The notes: generated by a model not told the origin, from the letters alone. DNA of 64,000 bases from Glycocaulis abyssi (GCF_041429775.1 NZ_CP163421.1:1637001-1701000); one strand, 5' to 3'. Shown: positions 15,975 through 24,668, counted from the stretch's first letter. Translations and numbers: made by a program.

Positions 15975-16484
15975 ATGGCTGACGATTTACAGACCCTTCT
16001 GGACACCCTCGCCCCGCTATTGGTGGATGGTTCGCCCCATGCGGTGGCGCTTGGCTTCAGGCTGGAGCGCATCGAGCCGGGCATGGCCGAAATGCGCGCG
16101 CCTTACCGCGATGATCTGATCGGCGATCCTGATACCCGCGTGCTGCACGGCGGCGTGGTGACGGCGTTGCTGGACCATGCCTGCGGACTGGCGGCGTTTG
16201 CCGGCCTTGGCGGCAAGGATGCGACCGCCACGCTCGATCTGCGCCTTGACTATATGCGCCCGGCAGAACCCGGCCGCGATGTTGTTGCCGTTGCCCGCTG
16301 CGTGCGCGCGTCGGGGCTTTTCGCCTTTGTCAGCGCCATCGCCCATGACGGGGATGAAACCGATCCGGTTGCGACCGCTGCCGCCGCCTTCATGGTCAGC
16401 CGGGTCAGTCAGGAAGCGGCCGCGAAGGCAAGGCGTGCCTTTGGCCAGTCGGCTACACCGATCAGCAAGGTGGAAGAAGAATGA
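15975..16484 (+). CDS. PaaI-family hotdog thioesterase
   Basis: This 169-aa single hotdog domain has the PaaI signature LHGGVVTALLDHACGLAAF (about 56-75), whose Asp is the probable general base or nucleophile position. It should hydrolyse acyl-CoA thioesters; the substrate is unknown. Its stop overlaps the start of a second hotdog gene by 4 bp (ATGA), so the two are co-translated and may form a heteromer. Confidence 0.88.
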   Translation: MADDLQTLLDTLAPLLVDGSPHAVALGFRLERIEPGMAEMRAPYRDDLIGDPDTRVLHGGVVTALLDHACGLAAFAGLGGKDATATLDLRLDYMRPAEPGRDVVAVARCVRASGLFAFVSAIAHDGDETDPVATAAAAFMVSRVSQEAAAKARRAFGQSATPISKVEEE

Positions 16485-16888
16485 GCCCGCTAGAGCCGCT
16501 CCTCTCCAGCCCCTACGTACAGATGATGCGCGTGCGTTTCGACGGTCATGGCGACGAGCTCACCGCCATCCTGCCCTACACGGAAACACTGGTCGGCAAT
16601 CCGCTGATCCCGGCTTTGCATGGCGGCGCCATTGGCGCCTTCATGGAGATCACCGCCTCTGCCGCCCTGCTGGCCGGCACGCGGCTCGCCGCCCAACCCA
16701 AGCCTATCGATGTATCGGTGGACTATCTGCGCCCGGCACGGCCTCAGGACGTGTATGCCAGAGGCATCATCACCCGGCAGGGTGCGCGCGTGGCCAATGT
16801 GCGCGTGGAAGCCTGGCAGGACCGCCGGGCTGCGCCCGTCGCCGCCCTGCACGGCCATTTCCTGATCAAGCCAGAGGGTGAAGGCTAG
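16481..16888 (+). CDS. PaaI-family hotdog thioesterase, second of a pair
   Basis: This 135-aa hotdog protein has the signature LHGGAIGAFMEITASAAL (about 47-64), with Glu where the first copy has Asp. It is related to the preceding gene but clearly diverged, so it is an old duplicate. It is translationally coupled to that gene. The acyl-CoA substrate is not predictable from sequence. Confidence 0.86.
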   Translation: MSPLEPLLSSPYVQMMRVRFDGHGDELTAILPYTETLVGNPLIPALHGGAIGAFMEITASAALLAGTRLAAQPKPIDVSVDYLRPARPQDVYARGIITRQGARVANVRVEAWQDRRAAPVAALHGHFLIKPEGEG

Positions 16889-16952
16889 CTCCATCCTCTG
16901 TCATCCTCCGACCGCGAAACGATCCGGGGGATCCATGCCTCTTTTAGCTTCG

Positions 16953-16977
16953 CGACGCACGGATGTGCGGAGCATCA
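16953..16977 (+). repeat. 25-bp dispersed repeat, copy 1
   Basis: This segment matches the reverse complement of 23860-23884 with one mismatch (core GACGCACG, G or A, then ATGTGCGGAGCATCA). Both copies lie between convergent genes. Confidence 0.7.
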
Positions 16978-16993
16978 GGAAAAGATGGGATGT

Positions 16994-17098
16994 CCTCCCC
17001 CGTTTACGGGGGAGGTGGTCCGAAGGACCGGAGGGGGGATGTTTTTCTGGACTCCCCCCTCGCCGCTTCGCGGCACTCCCCCCGCAAGCGGGGGGAGA
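16994..17098. repeat. REP-like double-hairpin dispersed repeat, copy 1
   Basis: The unit opens with a hairpin of CCTCCCCCG and CGGGGGAGG arms. A variable centre follows (GGTCCGAAGGACC, then CGCCGCTTCGCGGC), and it closes with a CCCCCCG/CGGGGGG hairpin. The same architecture recurs at 60388-60495. It sits between the convergent thioesterase and flavoprotein genes and may act as a bidirectional transcript end. Confidence 0.85.
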
Positions 17099-17110
17099 CA
17101 CCATGGGTGG

Positions 17111-18112
17111 CTAGGTTTTAGCCAGCGCCTGTCCCAGAGCCGCGCCGCTATCCCATGCCAGCTCTGCCCGTCCGCCGAGCCGCCAGTCGCCCGCGCAGCC
17201 AACCGTTCCGGTCTCATCAAGGGCAAAGGGTGTGCCGGGCGCCTTTTCGCTCAGCGCGTAGCGCCAGCGATGGGCCGCGCTCCAGGCCGGGTGCGCCGGG
17301 AAACCGAAGCGGATATGCGCCTCTTCGAGAAGATTGCGCACCACCGCGTCGGGGCTGGCTTCCAGATTGGCCCGCGACCAGCCGGTTGTTGCGTGCAGTA
17401 TCCACGCCTCCGGCCCCGTCCGGCCCGGACGTGACCCCATGCGCGCCATCCACGCAAGCGCGCCGCCATAGAGCTTTGCGCCGTCAAATCCCGGATCGAA
17501 AGGCGCATCCAGCACCGCCATCACGGCCTGACACGGCCCGATCACGGCATTGTTTCCTTCCGCGATCTGCGCCGAAAAATCGCCGTCCGTGCGCGCCAGC
17601 AGATCGGCCATCTGTTCGGGCGGAATGGTGATCGCGACCGCATCGAACGGGCCTTCCCGGCGGCCATCTTCCAGCACGAGCATCCAGGCGCCGGGGCTGC
17701 CGGTCAGCCGCACCACTCTTGCTGCAAATTGCACGTCAAACCCGCCCAGCGCGTGCTTTACCAGCGCATTCATGCCCGGCACACCGATCCAGCGGTCTTC
17801 CTTGCGCAGCGGCTCCACATTGCCGGCCCGGTCGATGGAGACCAGCCGCGCATCCCATACGGCAGCAGCGCCCGCATCACGCGCGTCCTGCATGAGGGCT
17901 GAGAACCCCTCGCCGCGTGCAGTGATGAATTGTGCGCCATGGTCAAAGCCTGCTTCACCCAGCGGCGTCTCCACCCGCCGCGTAGACAGCCGCCCGCCGG
18001 GCCCGCGTCCCTTGTCGAAAAGCTGGCAGGTGTGGCCGGCTGCCTTCAGGGCGTGTGCGCAGGCTGCGCCGGCCAGTCCGGCCCCGATAATGGCTATGCG
18101 GCGTTTTGCCAT
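17111..18112 (-). CDS. FAD-dependent amine oxidoreductase (renalase-like)
   Basis: This 333-aa flavoprotein has an N-terminal dinucleotide-binding motif (IAIIGAGLAGAACAHALKAAG, starting at residue 6) followed by FDKGRGPGGRLSTRR, the amine-oxidase/renalase FAD block. A C-terminal CAGDW segment closes the FAD site. Bacterial renalase-like proteins oxidise aberrant NAD(P)H isomers; a precise substrate is not assigned here. ATG 18112 (MAKRR) has GAAGAAG upstream and starts directly at the Rossmann strand. Confidence 0.85.
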   Translation of the reverse strand: MAKRRIAIIGAGLAGAACAHALKAAGHTCQLFDKGRGPGGRLSTRRVETPLGEAGFDHGAQFITARGEGFSALMQDARDAGAAAVWDARLVSIDRAGNVEPLRKEDRWIGVPGMNALVKHALGGFDVQFAARVVRLTGSPGAWMLVLEDGRREGPFDAVAITIPPEQMADLLARTDGDFSAQIAEGNNAVIGPCQAVMAVLDAPFDPGFDGAKLYGGALAWMARMGSRPGRTGPEAWILHATTGWSRANLEASPDAVVRNLLEEAHIRFGFPAHPAWSAAHRWRYALSEKAPGTPFALDETGTVGCAGDWRLGGRAELAWDSGAALGQALAKT

Positions 18113-18156
18113 GTCTTCTTCCCTGCCCCCCGGCGTCGGCCTAGATAAGACTTCAA

Positions 18157-18567
18157 ATGGACCACAAAACGCAAACACAAGATCAACACACTGCAAACGA
18201 ACCTGATAATGGTGCGTGTGAGGTGTTTTTCGATGGCAGCTGCCCGATGTGCCGCGCGGAAATCAGCTTTTACCGGCAACAGGGTACAGGCGCCGCGTTT
18301 CACGATGTCCACGCATTGCCGGATAACCTGCCAGCCGCTCTGAGCCGCGAAGCGGCGATGGCCCGCTTCCATGTGCGCTGCGCCGACGGGCAGCTGGTGA
18401 GCGGCGCGCGTGCATTCGCCGAACTCTGGAAAGTCACGCCAGGCTGGCGCTGGCTGGGCCGGATCGCGGCCGTGCCGCCGCTTGTCTGGGTTCTGGAGCT
18501 TGCCTACCGGCTCTTCCTGCCGGTCCGGCCACACTTGCAACGGCTCTGGCGGCGGCTGGCGCGATGA
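18157..18567 (+). CDS. DCC-family (DUF393) thiol-disulfide oxidoreductase-like protein
   Basis: This 136-aa protein has the DCC signature DGSCPMC, placing Cys29 and Cys32 in a thioredoxin-like first loop, and a hydrophobic helix near the C-terminus. The redox partner is unknown. It diverges from the flavoprotein gene with only 44 bp between start codons. Its stop overlaps the DUF2256 gene start as ATGA, so the two are coupled. Confidence 0.85.
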   Translation: MDHKTQTQDQHTANEPDNGACEVFFDGSCPMCRAEISFYRQQGTGAAFHDVHALPDNLPAALSREAAMARFHVRCADGQLVSGARAFAELWKVTPGWRWLGRIAAVPPLVWVLELAYRLFLPVRPHLQRLWRRLAR

Positions 18568-18722
18568 GGCGCAAGGGCGATCTGCCAGAGAAGAAGTGCG
18601 CGGCCTGTGGTCGGCCCTTTGCCTGGCGGAAGAAGTGGGAACGCGTCTGGCAGGAGGTGCGCTATTGCTCGAAACGCTGTTCGGGCGAGGCGAAGAAAGC
18701 ACGGCAGAACGCAGCGCCTTAA
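18564..18722 (+). CDS. DUF2256 small zinc-ribbon-like protein
   Basis: This 52-aa protein begins MRRKGDLPEKKCAACGRPF and continues with WRKKWERVWQEVRYCSKRC. The four cysteines in CxxC...CxxxC spacing and the basic, Trp-rich centre are typical of DUF2256. Such proteins are usually found beside DCC or cryptochrome-type genes. Zinc binding is inferred from the cysteine pairs. The ATG overlaps the preceding stop by 4 bp. Confidence 0.85.
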   Translation: MRRKGDLPEKKCAACGRPFAWRKKWERVWQEVRYCSKRCSGEAKKARQNAAP

Positions 18723-18865
18723 ATCAAGTTCACGCGCGCGCCATCGAGGCGCAATCTTTCCCGCTCCAGAGTGTGCCTTGCGTGGCTGGCACGACCGGGA
18801 CGTCAGATCCCGGCACCTGCCCCGCATGGTCGATAGCACACTCAGGAAACAAGGAAACACGCCCC

Positions 18866-19207
18866 ATGAAAGCCCTCCCCCTCATGCTCGCCGCCATCGT
18901 GGCGATTAGCGTTTCTGCGCCGTCTTTCGCCGCCGAACCGCCCGTCCGCTCCGTCAGCTTTGATACCTCCGAACTGCGTTCCGCCGAGGGACGCCAGGCA
19001 GTTGAGGAAAGACTTGAACTGGCCGCGCGCCAGGTCTGCCGCCAGCCCGGCCTCCATGGCCTTGCCCGCCATACCCATGAGGCACGCTGCCGGGAAAACG
19101 CGCTGCAGGATGCCTATGCCGAGCTGGATGCCAGGGGATACCGCGCGGCCAGCGCGCCGGCATCCGCTCACACAGCGCAGCTGACCTCCGCCCGCAGCAG
19201 CCGCTAG
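18866..19207 (+). CDS. UrcA family secreted protein
   Basis: This 113-aa protein has a cleavable signal peptide (residues 1 to about 23, ending SFAA). A UrcA-like body follows: SVSFDTSEL, then a helical stretch with two cysteines (CRQP and CREN) that may form a disulfide. The family is common in sphingomonads and Caulobacterales and its role is unknown. ATG 18866 is chosen for the signal peptide and the CAAGGAAACACGCCCC leader. A strong terminator follows the stop. Confidence 0.82.
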   Translation: MKALPLMLAAIVAISVSAPSFAAEPPVRSVSFDTSELRSAEGRQAVEERLELAARQVCRQPGLHGLARHTHEARCRENALQDAYAELDARGYRAASAPASAHTAQLTSARSSR

Positions 19208-19264
19208 CGGCCAGCTGCACGCCCTGTTTGCCCGGCTCTGTTTCCCCTTTGCCGAGGCAGTCAC

Positions 19265-19300
19265 TGGCCCTCGCGCCCTTGCGGTGCGGGGGCCATTTTT
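19265..19300 (+). terminator. Rho-independent terminator after the UrcA gene
   Basis: A 12-bp stem with two mismatches (19265-19276 with 19284-19295) closes a 7-nt loop and is followed by five Ts at 19296-19300. It lies between the convergent urcA-like and alcohol dehydrogenase genes. Confidence 0.85.
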
Positions 19301-19302
19301 CG

Positions 19303-20313
19303 TCACGCAAAGTCGTTTTCCAGCACGATGCGGTAGCGCGGCTTGCCTTCGCGAAGGCGCTGGAATGCCTCGTCAATCTGGCTCATCGGCATATATTCGA
19401 CATAGGGCGCGATTGAATGCCGGGCGCAGAATTCCAGCATTTTCGCCATTACGGCCGGACTACCGACCGGAGAACCGGAGACTGATTTCTGACCGCCAAT
19501 CAGGGCAAAGGCCGGTACCGGAATAGGCTCTGAAATGACCCCCACCGTATGCAAGCGCCCCTTGGGTGCGAGCGCGGCGATATAGCGGTTCCAGTCCAGC
19601 GGGACAGCCACCGTGGACAGGATAAAGTCGTGACGCCCCGCCTCGGCTCTAAGCGCGTCTTTTGAACGGCTGTCGACGACCCGGTGCGCGCCGAGCGCAC
19701 GCGCTTCCTCCGCCTTGGATCCTGTAGAGGTAAACGCCGTCACCTCACAGCCCCAGGCTTTGAGGAACTGGACGGCGAGATGGCCCAGCCCGCCAATCCC
19801 GATCACGCCCACGCGGTCGGTCGGCTTCACACCAAATTCGAGAATGGGCGCAAACACGGTGATGCCGCCGCAAAAGAGCGGACCGGCGCTGCGCGCATCC
19901 AGCCCCTCTGGCAGCTTCACCGCCCAGGCCGCCTGCAGGCGCACAGCCTCGGCAAACCCGCCATGGCGGCCAAGCGCGATGCCTTCGGAGTCCTTGCAGA
20001 GATTATGATCCCCGCTCATGCAGTTGTGACAGGTGAGGCAGGAGCGGGACATCCAGCCCGCACCCACCCGGTCGCCGGGTTTGAGATGCGTCACCGAGCG
20101 GCCCACCACCGCCACTGTGCCGACCACTTCATGGCCCGGCACCAGCGGAAACTGTGTCTCACCCCATTCCTCATCCAGCAGGGAAAGGTCGGAATGGCAG
20201 AGCCCGCACGCCTCCACCTTCACCTCCACCTCATCATCGCCCAGAGGGCCGGGATCGAAGCTGATCTGTTTGAACGCTCCGGCGCGTTCGCTCGCGGCAT
20301 AGGCACGGATCAT
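19303..20313 (-). CDS. Zinc-dependent NAD(P) alcohol dehydrogenase (YahK/CAD-like)
   Basis: This 336-aa medium-chain dehydrogenase has catalytic zinc ligands at Cys39 (GLCHSD) and His61-Glu62 (PGHE). The four structural-zinc cysteines are Cys92, Cys95, Cys98 and Cys106. The coenzyme fold shows GIGGLGHLAVQF. It resembles YahK/cinnamyl-type aldehyde reductases. ATG 20313 (MIRAY) is chosen because AAGGAC lies 8 bp upstream; the ATG at 20337 lacks a ribosome-binding site. Confidence 0.92.
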   Translation of the reverse strand: MIRAYAASERAGAFKQISFDPGPLGDDEVEVKVEACGLCHSDLSLLDEEWGETQFPLVPGHEVVGTVAVVGRSVTHLKPGDRVGAGWMSRSCLTCHNCMSGDHNLCKDSEGIALGRHGGFAEAVRLQAAWAVKLPEGLDARSAGPLFCGGITVFAPILEFGVKPTDRVGVIGIGGLGHLAVQFLKAWGCEVTAFTSTGSKAEEARALGAHRVVDSRSKDALRAEAGRHDFILSTVAVPLDWNRYIAALAPKGRLHTVGVISEPIPVPAFALIGGQKSVSGSPVGSPAVMAKMLEFCARHSIAPYVEYMPMSQIDEAFQRLREGKPRYRIVLENDFA

Positions 20314-20413
20314 GGCTGGGGTCCTTGTCTGGGGCATAGGGCAGTCACACGTCGCAAGCTAATGTGAACACACATCGTTTGCGAGGGGCGGCAATTGGAT
20401 TTATGCGGCGGTG

Positions 20414-21772
20414 ATGACAGCTGCGCCGCCCCTCACCCGCCGTAAAGTCCTGGCCCTTGCCGTGCCGATCATGGCGGCGAATATCGCAACGCCGCTGGTG
20501 GGGCTGGTGGACATTGCCGTCATCGGCCGCACCGGCACAACGGCAGAGATCGCCGCCGTGGCACTGGGCGCGCTGATCTTCAACTTCATCTTCTGGGCGT
20601 TCGGCTTTTTGCGCATGGGCATGACCGGCCTGACCGCGCAGGCAGACGGGCGCGGCGATGAGGCGGAAGTACGCGCCAGCCTCTGGCGCGGCATCATTAC
20701 CGGGCTGGCCATAGGGTGCGTATTGCTGGCGGCCCAGTGGCCCTTGCGCGAGCTGGCCTTCACCCTGTTTTCCACTGAAAGCGGCGTGGAGGCAGCAGGC
20801 CGGACCTATTTCGATGCACGCATCTGGAGCGCGCCTGCGGCGCTGGCCGGATTTGCGCTTTATGGCTGGCTGATCGGGCTGGGGCGTACCGGCATGGCGC
20901 TCGCCCTGCAGGCGGCGCTGAACGTCATCAATGCCGGGCTTTCCATCCTCTTTGTGGCCGGGTTCGGCTGGGGCGTGGCCGGTGTCGCCTGGGCGAGCAC
21001 GCTGGCGCTGTGGCTGCATCTGCTGCCCGGCATCGCCATCGTGGCGTGGATACTGCGCAGCCGGATCGCGGCAGCCGTCCCGCTTGCGCTCATTCTTGCG
21101 CCCGCTGCCGTCCGCCGCCTGCTGGGCGTCAACCGCGACATCTTCCTGCGCACGCTCGCCCTGCTGGCGGGTTTTGCCTGGTTCAACGAGGCGAGCCTGC
21201 GCGAAGGCACCGAGGTCATGGCTGGCAATGCGGTGCTGCTCCAGTTCATCTCCATCATCGCCTATTTCCTCGATGCCTTCGCCCATGTGACCGAGACCGT
21301 GACCGGCAAGGCCGCAGGAAAAGGCGACTGGAAGGGGCTTAAACGCGCGCTGCGCCTGACAACCGAACAGGCCGCGGGCTTTGCCGTGCTGGCAAGCCTG
21401 ATGCTGCTGCTGGCGGGCGAAGCGCTGATCGGCCTCATCACGACTGACCCCGCCACGCGCACGGCGGCGATGGCCTATCTGCCGTTCTGCGCACTGGTGC
21501 CGCTGATGGGATTTGCCAGCTGGCAACTTGACGGGCTGATGATCGGAACGACCCGAGGCCCGCTCATGCGCAATGCGATGATCGCCGCGCTATTGATCTA
21601 TCTGGCGCTGGATTTCGCCCTGCGCCCCGCCTTTGGCGGGACGGGGCTGTGGCTGGCGTTTCTGGGCTATTATTTAGCGCGGGCAGGCACGCTCAGCCTT
21701 GGCCTGTCAGGGCTGAAACGCGATATCATCGCTCAGGCGTCAACGCCCACCGCTTCGGCGAGAGAATTATAG
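20414..21772 (+). CDS. MATE family efflux transporter (DinF-like)
   Basis: This 452-aa protein has twelve predicted hydrophobic helices in two related halves. It begins RRKVLALAVPIMAANIATPLVGLVD, the DinF-type MATE opening. These pumps export cationic drugs or metabolites using Na+ or H+ gradients. The start may be ATG 20414 or the adjoining GTG 20411. Its last 40 bp overlap the 3' end of the convergent pyrD gene. Confidence 0.9.
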   Translation: MTAAPPLTRRKVLALAVPIMAANIATPLVGLVDIAVIGRTGTTAEIAAVALGALIFNFIFWAFGFLRMGMTGLTAQADGRGDEAEVRASLWRGIITGLAIGCVLLAAQWPLRELAFTLFSTESGVEAAGRTYFDARIWSAPAALAGFALYGWLIGLGRTGMALALQAALNVINAGLSILFVAGFGWGVAGVAWASTLALWLHLLPGIAIVAWILRSRIAAAVPLALILAPAAVRRLLGVNRDIFLRTLALLAGFAWFNEASLREGTEVMAGNAVLLQFISIIAYFLDAFAHVTETVTGKAAGKGDWKGLKRALRLTTEQAAGFAVLASLMLLLAGEALIGLITTDPATRTAAMAYLPFCALVPLMGFASWQLDGLMIGTTRGPLMRNAMIAALLIYLALDFALRPAFGGTGLWLAFLGYYLARAGTLSLGLSGLKRDIIAQASTPTASAREL

Positions 21773-22770
21773 CCATCGGCCCTGATGCGCGCGGCGAGAC
21801 CATCGCGCAAGCGCTTCACAAGTCCCGGGCCTTCATAGACCAGCGCGGTGTAAAGCTGGATCGCGCTCGCGCCTGCGCGGATCTTGGCATAGGCGCTCTC
21901 CACCGAATTGATACCGCCCACACCAATCAGCGGCAGGTCCGGCCCGGCGGCTTTGCGCACCTGACGCAGCACTTCGGTGGAGGCATGGGTGAGCGGCTCG
22001 CCGGACAATCCGCCCGCCTCGCCTTTATGTTGGCTTTTCAGGCTATCAGGCCGGGCGAGCGTGGTGTTCGACACGATGAGGCCGGAAATACGGTTCGCCA
22101 TCGCCACGCGCACGATGGATTCAATGCCTGCTGCATCGAGGTCAGGCGCGACTTTGAGGAAGACAGGCTCGGCCCAGCGCGCATCATTGACGCGTGCGAG
22201 CAGCGCGCCCAGCGCTTCCTCGCCCTGCATGTCGCGCAGGCCCGGCGTGTTGGGTGAGGAGATATTAATGGTGAAAAAGCTGGCGAGACCTTTGAGCGCC
22301 TTGACCAGCGTCACGTAATCGCCCGCCCGGTCCTCGCTATCCTTGTTGGCCCCCAGATTGATGCCGACCACGCCCGGCTTTCCGGCGCGGGCCTCCAGGC
22401 GGGTTTTGAGCGCGTCCAGCCCCTCATTGTTGAAGCCCATCCGGTTGATGACCGCGCGGTCTTCGCGCAGGCGGAAGAGGCGCGGCTGCGGATTACCAAC
22501 CTGAGGGCGGGGCGTGACCGCGCCCAGCTCCACAAACGCAAAACCAGCCGCCAGCAGCGCGTCGGGCGCTTCGCCATTCTTGTCATAGCCTGCGGCCAGC
22601 CCGACCGGGTGCGCCAGCTCTATGCCTGCGATGGAGGTCTGTAATACCGGATCCGCATTGGCGGGCAGTTTCGGTCCCAGCCCCGCTGCCAGCGCCTTCA
22701 GGCTCATTCTGTGGGCGGTTTCCGGCGGCAGAAGCGTGAGGCTTTTCGCGGCGAGATCAGCAAGCGCCAT
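21733..22770 (-). CDS. pyrD: Dihydroorotate dehydrogenase (quinone), class 2
   Basis: This 345-aa FMN enzyme of pyrimidine synthesis oxidises dihydroorotate to orotate using membrane quinone. The class 2 N-terminal helix (SLTLLPPETAHRMSLKAL) precedes the barrel. The active-site Ser lies in NISSPNTPGL, and the FMN phosphate-binding GVGGI is present. ATG 22770 overlaps the stop of the upstream DUF952 gene as ATGA. Its 3' end overlaps the convergent MATE gene. Confidence 0.95.
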   Translation of the reverse strand: MALADLAAKSLTLLPPETAHRMSLKALAAGLGPKLPANADPVLQTSIAGIELAHPVGLAAGYDKNGEAPDALLAAGFAFVELGAVTPRPQVGNPQPRLFRLREDRAVINRMGFNNEGLDALKTRLEARAGKPGVVGINLGANKDSEDRAGDYVTLVKALKGLASFFTINISSPNTPGLRDMQGEEALGALLARVNDARWAEPVFLKVAPDLDAAGIESIVRVAMANRISGLIVSNTTLARPDSLKSQHKGEAGGLSGEPLTHASTEVLRQVRKAAGPDLPLIGVGGINSVESAYAKIRAGASAIQLYTALVYEGPGLVKRLRDGLAARIRADGYNSLAEAVGVDA

Positions 22771-23117
22771 CACAATTCCTCCGGCATGCGCCAGCCGCCC
22801 GTATCGTCACGCCGCAGAATATGTACAGACATAATCGCGGCAAACGGCAGGGGCCCGTAAATATGCGGAAACAGCTCGCCGCCGCGCGATTTTTCCCATT
22901 TCAGACTGCCGCCCAGCGCCCTTGCGTCGATCACGGCCAGCGCTACGCGCTCCACGCCCTCAAAATGGGCTGCAAGCGTGCCTTCCAGCTGATGGCGGGC
23001 CGAGCAATGGATGAAGCCGTCGGCGCTGTCGTGGGCCTCGCCCTCATAGCTGCCCGACAGCGCAGCCGCGCCCAGCGCGGCCGGATCGGCGAAACGGTAG
23101 ATCACATCATCGGTCAT
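22770..23117 (-). CDS. DUF952 family protein
   Basis: This 115-aa protein carries the DUF952 hallmarks DGFIHCS (about 34-40) and FPHIYGPL (about 83-90). The conserved His and Cys cluster suggests a small binding or enzymatic site, but the function of the family is not established. It sits directly upstream of pyrD and shares a 4-bp overlap with it, an arrangement seen in many alphaproteobacteria. Confidence 0.88.
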   Translation of the reverse strand: MTDDVIYRFADPAALGAAALSGSYEGEAHDSADGFIHCSARHQLEGTLAAHFEGVERVALAVIDARALGGSLKWEKSRGGELFPHIYGPLPFAAIMSVHILRRDDTGGWRMPEEL

Positions 23118-23227
23118 GGCATCGCTCTAGACCGCCCCGAACGCTCCGGCAAGGGCGGGCCGAAGGGTTGACATTCTTCCCCGGCAAAGGAATAAATTCC
23201 TCTTCTATGGTTAAAGGAGGCGCGGCC

Positions 23228-23854
23228 ATGCTCACCCACGCCCAGGTCTGGCGCGGCATTGACCGGCTTGCCCAGCGCGTTGGCACCTCGCCTTCGGGGC
23301 TTGCCCGCATGGCGGGGCTGGACCCGACCACATTCAACCCCTCCAAGCGCGTCGCCTCGTCTGACAGCAAGCCGCGCTGGCCCTCCACCGAGAGCCTGGC
23401 CAAGGCGCTGGACGCGGCAAAGGTCAGCTTTGCCGAGTTCGCCGGTCTTGCCACCGACTCCATCGCTGGCCGCTCAGTGCCGCTGATCGGCATGGCGCAG
23501 GCCGGCAATCAGGGCTTTTTCGATGATGCCGGCTTTCCGGTGGGATCGGGCTGGGAGGAGGTGATCTTCCCCGGCCTTGATGACGAGGCGTGCTATGCGC
23601 TGGAAATCTCCGGCGAATCCATGCTGCCGGTTTATCGGCCCGGTGACCGTATCGTGGTCGCCCCCCATGCCCAGCCCCGGCGCGGCGACCGGGTGGTGGC
23701 CAAGCTGCGCTCCGGCGAGGTGATGGCCAAGGAACTCGGCCGCACCACGGCGCGCACGGTGGAGCTGGTCTCGCTCAATACCGAGTACGAGACCCGCGTG
23801 CTTGATGTCACCGAGCTGGTGTGGATGGCCCGTATCGTCTGGGCGAGCCAGTAA
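23228..23854 (+). CDS. XRE-type regulator with S24 (LexA-like) peptidase domain
   Basis: This 208-aa protein has an N-terminal helix-turn-helix (about 5-75) and a C-terminal S24 domain with Ser131 (SGESM) and Lys168 (EVMAKELG), the catalytic dyad. A possible self-cleavage bond is Ala92-Gly93 (AQAG). Such proteins repress damage-inducible or prophage-like genes, but no phage genes are nearby. ATG 23228 is decided by a perfect AAAGGAGG site 8 bp upstream; an in-frame ATG at 23207 precedes that site. Confidence 0.9.
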   Translation: MLTHAQVWRGIDRLAQRVGTSPSGLARMAGLDPTTFNPSKRVASSDSKPRWPSTESLAKALDAAKVSFAEFAGLATDSIAGRSVPLIGMAQAGNQGFFDDAGFPVGSGWEEVIFPGLDDEACYALEISGESMLPVYRPGDRIVVAPHAQPRRGDRVVAKLRSGEVMAKELGRTTARTVELVSLNTEYETRVLDVTELVWMARIVWASQ

Positions 23855-23859
23855 CTCAG

Positions 23860-23884
23860 TGATGCTCCGCACATTCGTGCGTCG
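23860..23884 (-). repeat. 25-bp dispersed repeat, copy 2
   Basis: This is the inverted copy of 16953-16977 with one mismatch. The rest of the gap up to 24022, between two convergent genes, contains small palindromes (GGGCAAAAGTGCCC and CGCAACGCGGATGCGTTGCG) but no gene. Confidence 0.7.
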
Positions 23885-24022
23885 TTTCGGGCAAAAGTGC
23901 CCGGCGGCCGGTCGGCCTTGCGGACGGCGGAACTCCATCCGAAGAGCGCGAACGCGCGCCCGCGACTTTTCGCGGAACATCGCAACGCGGATGCGTTGCG
24001 GAACTAAAAAGCCCCTCACTCT

Positions 24023-24241
24023 CTAATCCTCGTAAGAGAACACCTCTTCGAGCGGCTTGCCGAAGACGCGCGCCACGCGGAAGGCCACCTCCAGCGAGGG
24101 CGAATAGCGTCCCTGCTCCATGGCGATCACGGTCTGGCGGGTGACGCCCACCGCGTCGGCGAGCTCGGCCTGCGTCATCTCGCCGGCGTGAAAACGCTGC
24201 TCGCGGATCGTGTTGGCGATGCGGGTTTTGCCCTTGCCCAT
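24023..24241 (-). CDS. Short XRE-family repressor, module A
   Basis: This 72-aa protein is little more than one helix-turn-helix: MTQAELADAVGVTRQTVIAMEQGRYSPSLEVAFRVARVF. It is typical of small regulators encoded with a membrane protein. It lies 4 bp downstream of the membrane protein gene 24246-24668 and closely resembles the 67-aa regulator at 27286. Inference: it binds the TACACA-N4-TGTGTA palindrome at 24704 and represses its own operon. Confidence 0.9.
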   Translation of the reverse strand: MGKGKTRIANTIREQRFHAGEMTQAELADAVGVTRQTVIAMEQGRYSPSLEVAFRVARVFGKPLEEVFSYED

Positions 24242-24245
24242 AGGG

Positions 24246-24668
24246 TCAACCGACCCGGTAGGCGATGGCCCGCATCACGCTCTTGGCAATTTCGCTTGCC
24301 ACCAGCGTAAACATCAGCGCATGGGCGATCCAGTAGGGCTCGATATCGGCGAACAGCAGTATCAGCGCCCAGACAATCCCGATGCCGAGCACGACGCCCG
24401 AACGCGCCTCGGCCCTGATCTCGATGGAACGGTCGCGCTCATCTGGCTGTTCAGAATCCTTCGGTGCAAACACCGTCGCGGTGATGTGAAACGCCACCAT
24501 CAGCGCGACCAGCAACAGCACCATGCGCAACAGGCTGCCCCACACCGCATCAAGCGCAGGCGGCGGCGCATCGGAGATGAGATGCCCGGCCACAGTGTAA
24601 AAATATCCGCCGAACACGATGGCGAGGATGACCAGCATGGCCAGATTGGTTTTCTCGTGAAACGACAT
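24246..24668 (-). CDS. Four-span membrane protein of HTH module A
   Basis: This 140-aa protein has four hydrophobic helices (about 10-28, 45-68, 86-106 and 110-130) and a charged loop PKDSEQPDERDRSIEIRAEARSG before the third. That DERDRxIExRAxxxG pattern is seen in DUF2178-type proteins encoded with small XRE regulators. The function is unknown. ATG 24668 follows a GGCGGAG site; a longer frame starts at 24710 inside the promoter. Confidence 0.78.
   Translation of the reverse strand: MSFHEKTNLAMLVILAIVFGGYFYTVAGHLISDAPPPALDAVWGSLLRMVLLLVALMVAFHITATVFAPKDSEQPDERDRSIEIRAEARSGVVLGIGIVWALILLFADIEPYWIAHALMFTLVASEIAKSVMRAIAYRVG

Noticed and set aside
20345-21526. Minus-strand open frame (about 393 codons) opposite the MATE gene
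   Set aside because: It is Gln/His/Arg-rich without membrane segments or motifs; the plus-strand MATE protein has twelve helices.
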